Shown piece after piece: positions 10,806 to 21,300 of a stretch of DNA of 64,000 nucleotides (positions within the stretch are counted from its first letter, which is position 1; every line of letters begins with the position of its first letter). This DNA is from Eledone cirrhosa (Eukaryota; Mollusca; Cephalopoda; Octopoda; Eledonidae): contig OZ024740.1 in assembly GCA_964016885.1 (NCBI GenBank), forward strand, positions 294,807,097-294,871,096. The letters run 5' to 3'. The position numbers and the translations under genes were made by a program. Under the pieces are notes generated by a model. That model made no database searches, was not told the origin of the DNA, and saw nothing but the letters and a program-made list of their open reading frames with translations.

Positions 10806-11740
10806 ACTAGTTATCTCATTATTAAATTGATGTTTAGAACATAATTTATCAAAAGTTCTTCTATAAAATTACACCAAATTGAAGATAGTGAGTTTAATTT
10901 TTACACCTACTTCCCTTCTGATTTATTTCTTTATTTATATTCAGTGATGTTGTAAATAATCAAAAACAATCTGACTCTCCAAAAAGAACCAGAGCAAAGA
11001 CTGTGTTTATTTACAACAGTTTCAATTGGAAGTCTGTCCTTCAGTTTAGATACAACAACAACAAGGAACTACCAATCACCCCTGAGGTGATTAGTCATAT
11101 AATTATGTAATTATAATTTAACACCTGACTAAAATAATAAAGATGACCTAATAAAATATTTGTGAATTTTTTGGTTTTATGCTTTTATTTTGTTTTTACT
11201 GGTCTTTGTCATTAGACTGCAGCCATGCTGGGGGCATTGCATTGATTTAGTAGATCATATCGGCTCCAGTATTTATTTTATAGATTTTTTTAATTTTTGT
11301 TGAACCCTTCAGTAATGGGACATAGATACAGACACACCCACACTCACACAAAAGCCTACCCAGAACTATGTGGTTGCAAAATGAACATCTTAACCATACT
11401 GCCATTTCTGCACCTATATGTATTTTTCTTTATTCTTCATCTATATTTGGCAGTGAACTGATACAAGACATGACAATGAGCATAGCCATTCAACTTATCA
11501 CTACAGTTATCTTTACCCTCATGGTGCTGATAAAAAATATTTGCCAACTTACCAGTGACACTAGTAAAGTCTATTGCCACCAGTTATCAGATAGTAAATG
11601 CCTTATGTTGTATTTTATTTTGTTTTCAAGTTGCTTTTTAGTTCAAGGTCAGCCCTAGTTAAGTAGAGCTATAATTAAAAGCATTACAATAATGACCATC
11701 CTGCCTTTTATCCAAACACTCTAGAGCTAAGATTACATTA
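10806..11740. other. Right half of the split repeat, then no gene recognised
   Basis: The first ~80 bases complete the older repeat that mariner interrupted. After that there is AT-rich sequence without a recognisable exon or element; the frame at 11368-11658 has no familiar motif. Confidence 0.5.
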
Positions 11741-11744
11741 TCTA

Positions 11745-11945
11745 AGGGAAAAGGATTTGATAGAATTAGTAGTGTTGGATAAAATACTATTGCAGTATTT
11801 GTTCTGAGTTCAAATCCTGCCATGGTCAACTTTGCTTTTCATCCTTCTGGGGGCGATAAAATAAAGTACCATTCAAGTACTGGGGTTGATTCAAATTCTC
11901 CCAAATTTGCTGACCTTGTGTCTAAATTAGAAATCAATATTACAT
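11745..11945 (+). mobile_element. tRNA-derived SINE, family A (head missing)
   Basis: The sequence includes a B-box-like GAGTTCAAATCC (about 11807-11818), then ttgcttttcatccttctgg, gcgataaaataaagtacc and a terminal tctaaattagaaatcaat, matching the 52765 copy. Confidence 0.7.
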
Positions 11946-12074
11946 TATTCAATGATATCAGTTTGTTTAAGATTTAAGGGAAAATTAGTTGCTATTTCTA
12001 GCAGGTCAAGAGACTATGCAATGTCTCCCCTGGTTGGTTGCTGGATAGCCCTGGGTCTTTTCTGATCGAGTAAC

Positions 12075-12295
12075 ACATGGCACTCAGGTATTTAAACCGA
12101 CCATAATTCTCCCACTGCTTTCTGTTCAAACTGGTCATAACCGGATTAGCATTGGTGCTATTGTCCATGGTCCCTGACATACATCATATAGATGACCAAT
12201 GGTGCTATTGTCAATGGTCCCTGACACTCAGTATCATATAGATGACCATTAGTGCTATTGTCTATGGTCCCTGACATACAGCATACAGATTATAA
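12075..12295. repeat. Tandem repeat of ~47-50 bp, three units, fused to a MITE fragment
   Basis: Units beginning (g/a)gtgctattgtc.atggtcc start at 12154, 12201 and 12251 and include cctgacatac and atagatgacc. The preceding phrase (gtatttaaaccgacc, ctgttcaaactggtcataaccgg) is the left part of the piggyBac-like MITE family. Confidence 0.7.
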
Positions 12296-12679
12296 ACTGG
12301 AACCATGGCTAAATGAAGGCCTTTTGAAATCCTAAGTATTTAAAAGAAAATGGTGCCCCCCCCCCCCTATATGTCTGCAAAAAAGAAAATAGGGGATGGG
12401 CAAATAAATACATTTAATTTGAATAAAATGGTCCTTCTCTTCCATTGATTCCATAAACATGGATCTGATGGATAAATGAACAGTAAGATTATGTAATTAG
12501 AGGTGCAGAAATGGGATGGAGATGTGAAAAGAGGGGTTAATAAGGGTGTTAAAGTTGTATTTAAATACCAAGCCCCTAAACAATAAAATAGACTCAGTAC
12601 AGTGAGGTTGTTAATGTGACTGAAGAGTACTATGCTTTTACATAGTTAGCTATTTCTAGAAGTTATAAGAACATTCATC

Positions 12680-13140
12680 AACATTCAACATCCCCTTTCC
12701 ATGTTAGCATGGGTTAGATAGGTTGTTTCAGTCAAAGTAAGTTTTTGTTCAAAGTTACTGACCTCCTAAATAAGTGGGGGGATTGCATCTTGCTCATATA
12801 TTCCATTTTTGGTATGGTTTTCTAGAGCTGGATGTCCTTTCTAATGCTAAACCCTTTAAAGAGTGCATTGGGTGCATTTTACCATGGCAACAGCAGAAAA
12901 GAGGTTGTCAGGTCCTCAACAAGATTCCTCTCTTCCCCAAGTTGTCTCTATTTGATCACTGAGCACTTTACAGAGTGTACAGGGTGTATTTTATTGTGGC
13001 ACCAGTGTGGTTGTTATGCCCTTGATATGATTAAAGAGTCCTCCTTACCCTATGTTGATATTGTTCGAATGTAACACGTGTATTTTATAGTGGCATCAAC
13101 ACTAAAGAGGCTGTCTTGTTCCAAGGTAAATTTAATCAAG
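12680..13140 (-). mobile_element. 3' UTR/tail of the PHD-finger LINE family
   Basis: On the minus strand the tail reads aacctatctaacccatgcta and acatggaaagg at the 12690 end. Upstream are diverged copies of the family's ~45-bp 3' UTR repeat (actttacagagtgtacaggg and a gtggcaccag phrase on the plus strand). No ORF remains here. Confidence 0.6.
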
Positions 13141-13309
13141 ATTGGAAATAGGAGAGTGGTGGTTAAGGGGAATAGAATGTGGTGTGTGTGACTGAGGTAT
13201 GTGGGGGTGCTAGATGGTTGGTTGTTGGTAGGAGGTTGGATAGGCAATAACAGTAGAAGTGTAAAGAGAGGAGAGAAAGGGATGGGTAACAGTGAATAAA
13301 TATGAGCCA

Positions 13310-14150
13310 TGAGGGAAGAGAGAATGATGGAAAAGTTCAGGGAATTACTACCTCTGTTGACAACGAAAAGTTTCTCTACATCAGAGATTCTGAAACCTTT
13401 TGGGCCACTGCCCCCCTCACAGCCACGTAATATCCTCAGCCTCAGCCCAACATTCTATTTCCAGAGAGACCTGCCTACACACAAATTGTAAATATTATAT
13501 AATAATTAAAATCGTAAAAAATAAATAATATATATCAACAGTCGATTGGCAAGATCCCAGACCTCATTTGCTTAACAAGTGGGGTGGAGCTCATCAAATC
13601 GGACCGAGGAAACAATGTTTCCATTGGTCTTTCCAATTGCTAATACTATCTGTTGGTCGCAAATCCAGACAGAAGGAGCAACGTGAAATAAAGTATCTTG
13701 CTGAAGGACATAATGCATCACCAGGTCTGAGAATTGAAATCCCAACCTCATGATTGGGGGGGGGTTGCGCCTCCTTAATGAACCTCTGCCCTAGATGAAC
13801 AAAAGGGTGGCTGTATACCTGCATGTGAAGTACAACGCTACATGGTAGTGAAGCATGAGCAGTGAATGCAAAGAATGGAGAGTAATGAAGTGAGCAATCT
13901 TTGATGGATGTACAGTGCTAAAGTTTGTGAACAACAAAGCATGGAAGAACTGAAAGGAAAACTGGGTATAAGAGGAGTCAGATGTAGTGTGTAAGAGAGA
14001 AGAGTGTGTTGGTAAGTGAAAGATAGCTGCAGTAGAAGTGGTAAGAGCTGATCTCAAATTGCCGAAGCTCATAAAGATAATGAAGGAACTCAATGAATGG
14101 AGGCATGCTGAGCTGGAAAAAGACTCATTCAACCCATGTAAAAGCAGATG
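13310..14150 (+). pseudogene. PHD-finger LINE, C-terminal ORF remnant split by a SINE
   Basis: MEKFRELLPLLTTKSFS (about 13330-13380) matches the family's KKFREL.PLL..KGFSL. The frame is then broken by the SINE at 13535-13790. It resumes near 13795 with decayed traces of the LYDAC...LHGSETW region and ends around VVRADLKLPKLIKIMKEL-like sequence near 14100. Many stops are present. Confidence 0.6.
13535..13790 (-). mobile_element. tRNA-derived SINE, family C
   Basis: On the plus strand it shows cagtcgattggcaagat, ctcatcaaatcgg.ccgagg, ctttccaattgctaatact and caacgtgaaataaagtatctt, then a degenerate tRNA-like head near 13740-13790. The closest match in the window is 25875-26095. It shares a central block (cttgagcaagacactttatt in sense) with family B. 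Confidence 0.65.
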
Positions 14151-14756
14151 TATGATGACAGTGATTTATTTGAACTGACCTGGCAGCATTAACGGTGCTT
14201 AAATATTTATAACAATTACAAAGTATGAATAATTATTAAGTTTTGTGCTCAACAAATACTAATTAAAATAGAGAAAAGAAATGGCAAAATTATATAAATT
14301 TAAATACACATTTTATTTTAGACAGATAATACAATTATCAGTGTGTTGATAGAATTTAAATAAACAAAAAAAAAAAAATAATTTTTTTTAAAAATTTCTC
14401 TTTCATTTGGTCAAGAACAAAGCCATAAAAATCAATTCTGATACAATGTTTACAAAAATTCATATTTGGCATTTTTTCCCTTCCAAGATATATATATCTA
14501 ACATTTACAAAATTGACATCAAGAAGAGGCAGTCAAATTTGCTAGCAATGAATTTTTAGAACCCTGAAAAACATGATTTGTTTTTCACCCAAGGTGCTTA
14601 ACGGTATTTCTCTCTTCCAACCCTAGACTTTGACCCTTAGAGATACAAATCTATTTCAAAGAATTGTATGTAATAGAGGAGCAGATGAACAAGGACTTGT
14701 TGGATGTTTCTTAACTAGATACAGGCTGTAGTTGAATCTGAATCAGACAGACCTTA

Positions 14757-14762
14757 TTTATT
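14757..14762 (-). terminator. Candidate TADA3 polyadenylation signal
   Basis: TTTATT on the plus strand gives AATAAA on the minus strand, about 475 bases after the TADA3 stop codon. Another AATAAA lies near 14313, so the actual cleavage site is uncertain. Confidence 0.4.
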
Positions 14763-15236
14763 TCTGTCTCACGGGTGCACATACATGCATATATATGCAT
14801 CCAAATGCACATAACATCATTAATTCTTTCTAAGTTTAACAAATCTTGGAACATTAAACAGATAAAAACAAACAAATACAGACATAATACATCGATAAAC
14901 ATGTATAAAAGACAAAGACATGAACTAAATACAAAGATAAAATACATCTAATCTTTCTTCTTCTTTAGTTTTAATTTTCTTTCCATTTATGAAATAAATC
15001 AGATCTCAAAATGGTACATTTTACTCCCCAGGGTACACCATCTCATGTCACTAATGTAGCAGTATAAGAGGGACATTGTAATATTAGTCCAAGCTCCTAC
15101 AAGTGAGACAGAGACAGAAAGAGCTAGAAGTAGAAAGAAATAAACTGCTGGTTTGCCAGTCAAGGAAAATATATTCCATAACTGCAGAAAATTGCAACTA
15201 ATCTTCCCAATATATTTGGAAATAAAGGTTACACCT

Positions 15237-15365
15237 TCAACCGTCAAGCTGTTTCAGGATATCTTCCCTATCATGTAAAATTTTCCAAACTGCATCCTTC
15301 TCTTTCTTGGTTGGTTGTCTCTTTTTCTGTCGTGCACTTTGTACTTTACGATAGGCTTCAAGTAA
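15237..15365 (-). CDS. TADA3: TADA3 coding exon 10 (C-terminus and stop)
   Basis: The acceptor is ttattttag before TTACTTGAAG; the exon starts in phase 0. It encodes LLEAYRKVQSARQKKRQPTK and ends ...ILKQLDG-TGA. The basic RQKKR...KKEKD stretch and the terminal LDG match vertebrate TADA3 closely. Confidence 0.96.
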   Translation of the reverse strand, partial: LLEAYRKVQSARQKKRQPTKKEKDAVWKILHDREDILKQLDG

Positions 15366-18300
15366 CTAAAATAATGAAAAAGAAATAATATTTTAGCACC
15401 TATTCAGTGGCAGAGACTGATTGAGTGAAGTCTCAATTTGTTAATTTTTCCATACAGAAAAAAATGTAAATTTATCAACCAAATATTACATTTATTAGTT
15501 AGTGCAGCAGTATTTAATTAGCATTGTGTTTAAATACTTTTTTCCAAAACTTTACAACGCCTTCTTACAATATTATTCTGGAGTTCCTGTGCCAAAGTTA
15601 AAAATCATCATCATCATTTAATGCCTGTTTGCCCTGCTCTCAAGAGTTGGATGAGATGTCACATACCAAGTCAGTACTTACTTGGAGCCACTGATTTCTC
15701 AGATGTGTCGGGTTTGCTTAGAGTAAGGAAAGGCATCCAGCCATAGTAAACCTACCAAACTAAAGGTCGGGAGGATTCTTCAACTGTGTCAAAGACATGA
15801 CAACTTCCCTTGATAGTGTGTGGAAACAGATACAGTAAATGAAATACAGGGCCCTTGGCCCATCTGAGACATAAGTGGCTCCGATTAAGTATTGCTTTGG
15901 TCTGTGATGAACAGTCCAACCCTTGCTAACAGGGAAATGTTAAATGATGATGACAATAATTATATAAACACAGGCTAAGTGACTCTCCATAGAATAATTT
16001 TACAATGGGTTACTTCATCTCTGAAAGATGCCTCAAGCTATCCCTACAAAAATTATAAAGATTACTAAGAACTCCTGCTCCCATTTTTGTTGTTGTTTAC
16101 TCAAGCAGAGAAGGTAGAGCAGGATCAATGACCCATTTCAATGCCTTCATAACTGATGAAAAGAAAGAGTGCTCTCAAGAACCAGGCAGTGAAGAAGGAA
16201 AGTTCGAAATGAAGACTACTGCCTGAAGTGTTTGTAACTGCACAGTCATTAATAAACTAGCAAAATACAGCATTGACACATATATTGTGAGATAATGATT
16301 CGGCTTGTGAATTATGTTAAGAGAACACATCTATGGAATACTCAGCTGCCCCTCACATATTTCATGAGTTGGCATGTAGTTGATCCAACAACTAAATACT
16401 CATTGTAGAAAGTGATGGAGAATCAGACCATCTAATGATGTGGAGCAATCACATTTAAACAATCTTATCATGAGTTAGACGGGTCCACCATGCCGGGGGG
16501 CAAGTTTGGCCATGTATTTTACATCTGGATGCCCTTCCTAACACCAACCACATTTACAATGTGGAATGTCATTTGATAAAATATAGCAAATACTGGGGTT
16601 AATATAATAGATTTAAACCCTGCCTCCCAAAATATGCTGATGCCTAAAATAGAAATCGCTATTGCCTCAGTACATGTTTCAATGAAAAAATGAATTTTTA
16701 AAAACATAAGCTAAAACTTGTTTGTTATGTTTAAGTTTTAACTAAGAACAAAATTTAGTAACTGACATCCAGGAAGACTTGCTCAATTGCACCTCACAAA
16801 AGCAATGACACAGGACCAAAATCTCTGGCGTTATGCAGTAATACAGAAGACCTGACTTTCCATGGGCACAGGCGAAGCTAAAGCATATATATAGTATACA
16901 CCACCCCACCCTGCCCACTCCCATACATCTCCTATGAGGACAACCTGAAGTATATATCCAGTGAAGCCTCCAGCCCACATTGTAAAGTGGTTGTGTAAGT
17001 GTCACAACAAATAGCACCCAGTCTACACTGTAAAGTGGTTGTATAGGTGTCATGACAAAAAGCACCCAGTACTCACTGTAAATGAGATTGGCACTTAGAA
17101 AGGCATCCAGCTGCAGAAACCAAGACAAATCAGATCTGTATGAGCAAGACATGGTCACCTGACCTGGCATTGCTTACAACAGGATAACTCGTCTAACCCA
17201 TGCCAGCGTGGAAAATGGACGTTAAAATGATGATGATGATAATGACTTCAGCATCAAGAGCAACTGTTGGTAATGTCTAAGTTTTAACTAAGAGGGACAT
17301 TAACATTTAGTAACTTACCTCAGCATCAAGAGCAGCTAATTTTTTCCTAAGCTTCTGAGATTCCATTTCTTCTCTGGCCAACTTTATTAATCGTTTTGTC
17401 ATTATTGTGTTTTGATGATTGATGGCTTTTAATTCTTCCTGTTTTCGACGTAATTCTGATAGAATCTCATCATCTGGGTTATCTTCAACTCTTTCATCAA
17501 AATCCAAAATTCCTGCAATTTAAAAAGAGAAAAGAAAGAAAAACTTGTTTAAAATTCCACAAATGCATCCCCAAAACTATATAATTCAAGATATTAAAAT
17601 CTGCTTCTCAGATGGAAAATAACCTCCACCTCACAAATAAAACAATAACAACAAACACTAGTGTTTAGGACAGGGGTCAGCAACCCCTGGCCCACGAAGG
17701 ATTTTTGTCTGGCTCACCAGCAGGTTTCAATTTTAGGCTAAGTGAACCCTGAAAAAGTGCTCTGAATTATTTTGGATTAGAATACCGACTAGAGATGTCT
17801 AGCCACAAGACTCACTTAGCTGAACGTAATATTTTGTGTGGCAATAACAAACTCAGACAGATAGAACAGTCAGACATTGAGGCCAACAGGACTGTGTGTG
17901 CTAGTATCATTATTTGGCAGTATGTATACCAAAGATCGATTAAGAACAAGGCTGCGTGATAACCATCTGGACAATGTTCTACTCTTGTCCACGACAAATA
18001 TTTCACCTGATGTATAGAAGCTATCCAACGACAGGCAAAAACAAGCATCTCATTAAACAATTTACCAGTTCTACCTGTATTTTATTTGTAGTAAGGAATG
18101 TCATTAAAGTAATATCACATAAAATTCATTGTTCTTCTTTTAAACCCCGGGATTAAGGTAGTCTTTTGGACAGAGAAGTCTGAGGTCGAGCAAATTTATT
18201 ATATTTTGATTTTATGGCCCACCGACGAGACACTGCATAGTTATGTGGTCCGCACACCCCAAAAGTTTGCCGACCCTTGGTTTAGGAGATAATTTCAAGA

Positions 18301-21300
18301 AATTAAGAATTAAGTTAATTTGAATGTTTAGAGGGAAAAGACAGTCTGATCTTTGCAGGCAATGGACAACTGTGGACATGTTTCAGTCAATTAAACCTCA
18401 TCAGTATCATGCCGTCTAATTGAGCTTACATCTCTTAGCTCATTTGATTTTTAATTTAAGATATGTCACTTGAACATAAATGTGTTTCTATGTAATTTAC
18501 AGTAAACAGTAGCGGCGATGTGAAACTAATGAAATGATGGTACTCAGGTAAATATGTTATGTAAATTAACCTTGTTCTTCTAGTTCTTTTTTAATTCTTT
18601 TCTCAAGCTGTACTGCATTACTGATATTTAGCTGTTTGGCTAACATCTTTGGAGAAATTGATGGTGGATCTTCCAAATCTGAAATGTAAAAAAGTTCATC
18701 AAATATTTTGTAATATTAAAAACAGATCAATTTCTATTCAACATTTAATACAGATTTTATTGCCAATTATCTTTAAAACAAAATTATTGTATTTGATGCA
18801 TATAAGAGCTCCCTCATTTCAGAAGGGAATATGAAAAAAAAAATGGCTCAGCATTTAATGGTATTAAAAGATGTAGCTCAACTTCACAAATAAGACCTGG
18901 ATGATATTATTTTAGTCTTTTATGGTAAAAGAAAAGTGGGTCTTTTATTTCAAATACTGACAAAGCAAAATGAAAGTTTTAGATATGATTCAATGAAAAC
19001 AAAAATAACATATTACATAAACATAATCATCATTTAATAATAATAATAATGAAAATATTGTGTACAGTGCTCAGGTGCACTACAACTCATCAAAAGTGTA
19101 TGTATAGTACATAGGGTAATGTACAAACGTCAGGAAAATGAACAGTGCATAAGTCATGATATACACATGTGTGCATGTGTATGGAAGGGGGACATCAGGT
19201 GTAGTTTTGGCGAATTTCGGGAAGCATGAGGGTTTTAAAGGATGCAGTGTCTCCTCGGCAGCTAACAACTGACGCAGGCAGATTGTTCCATGCTTCCGCA
19301 ACTCTAAGCATGAAAATATGTTTCCGAAAGTCATGGGAGCTGTGCTGTTTTCTGACTGTGTAGGCATGTCCACGTGTGTTAGACACATGGAGATTAAAAA
19401 GGTGCTCAGGGTTGTTGTTGGCGAGATGGTTAATAACTTTGTGGGTGTTTACCAAGTCCATTGCCAGGTGTCGGAGCTTCAATGAATCCATGCCCAGGGA
19501 AGCAAGGCGTTCAGAGTATGGTAGATGCCTGATGGAGGGTATGCGCTTGGTTGCACGTCTCTGAACAGTTTCCAGGAGGTCAATGTTCTGAGCAAGATAG
19601 GGGTTCCAGACTGATGATGCGAATTCCAAGTGTGGTCGTACCATAGCTGTATACAGCTTTAAATAGATGGCTGGAGAGCGGCTAACAAAAGTCTTGCTGA
19701 GTGATGCCAAGACACCCTCAGCCTTCTTGACAATTTTAGAGATGTGCTTTGTCCAACGCAAATCGCTGCTGACAGTAATGCCCAGGTCACGTTCACAAGA
19801 GGACTTCTTGATATCAGTGTTGTAGAAGGAGTATGTGGATGCTGGATTTTTCCTCCCAAAATGCATGGTGGTACACTTGTCCACAGCCAACTTCAGTTGC
19901 CAGTCTGTGATCCATTGCTGCATTGTGTCCAGGTCTGATTGTAGGAAAGAGTTATAGATTTCAGGATCTGTCCTTTTGATTTCAAGGTACAGCTTGATGT
20001 CATCTGCATATTTCAGTACTGTGGCATTCTTTAAGTTGGCATTTATGTCATTAATGTATGTAACAAACAAAAGGGGACCAAGAACAGATCCCTGTGGTAC
20101 ACCAGATGACATCTCATATGGTGTTCTAGAACTGTGACTACCTCTTTTCGGCTGAGAGTGAAGGATTTCAACCAGTTAAAAAGATCATCATTCACACTCA
20201 TTGCAGAAAGTTTTGCCATAAGTCTTTTGTGTGGCACAGAATTAAAAGTCTTAGTGAAGTCAAGGTAAACAACATCCACCCATGAGCCGCTGTCAGTGAT
20301 CCGGGTAATGCCTTCAAGGAACTCGCAGCTGGAGTTAGGGATAAATCCAAATTGCGAGGGCCGGATGAGGTTGTGAGAGCTCCAGAAGTTCCAAAGTGTT
20401 TCTCTGACACAGGATTCCATCAGTTTGGCCATACAGCTAGTAAGACTGACTGGACGATAGTTGACAGGTGACGTGCGGTCGCCCTTTTTGAACAGGGGAA
20501 TGACACTGGCAGTTTTCCACTGCTCCGGAGTAGCACCATTGTTGAGACAGTATTGAAAGAAGAAAGAAAGAAAGCTGGTGCAAAAGGAAGTACCCGCCAC
20601 GTTTGAGAAGCAGGTATGTAACACCATCAAGACCAGGGGAGGCATAGTTGCGCTTATTCTTAAGGTGATGTCGCAGCATTGCAGGTGTAAATTCCATAGT
20701 TGTTATGGAATTTGTTGTTAGAGATAGTGGAGATAGTACATTCTGGTTTTCAACAGTAAAAATGCTTGCATAGCACTCAGCAATGAGTTCTGCGCATTCT
20801 TTGGGATCGTCAGTGATCTGGCTTGTGTGGGGATTGCGAAGAGGACCAACTGGAGAGTGAGGTCTCTGCTTTGAATGTACATATTTCCAGAACACCTTAC
20901 TGTCAGGATTAGTTGCTATGCACTGTTCAAATTCAAGCACTGCCTTTTTTGTCACTTGCTTGAGATGGTTGGAAGATTTATTCCGCCTTTTTCTGTTGGC
21001 ATCTGAATTATGCAGTTTATATTCCCGTTCAGTATTCCGACCTTCTTTCCTGGCAAGTCGGACTGCTGAAGTTTCCCAAATTGCACTTTTGGGGTGGTTT
21101 TTTTTCTGCTTACGTGGCACTGATGCTGCACACGCTATCCATATTGAGTCCAGGATGCTCTGGAGTATAGTGTTCACATTTCCAGAGTTATAGAACTCAT
21201 GCCAGTTTGGGCGCTGAAGCTCAGTGCAGTACAAGTTCCAATCTGCTTTCTTCCAATCAAAGCAAGCAGATTAGAGATGGTTCTGGTTTTTGTTGCTGCC

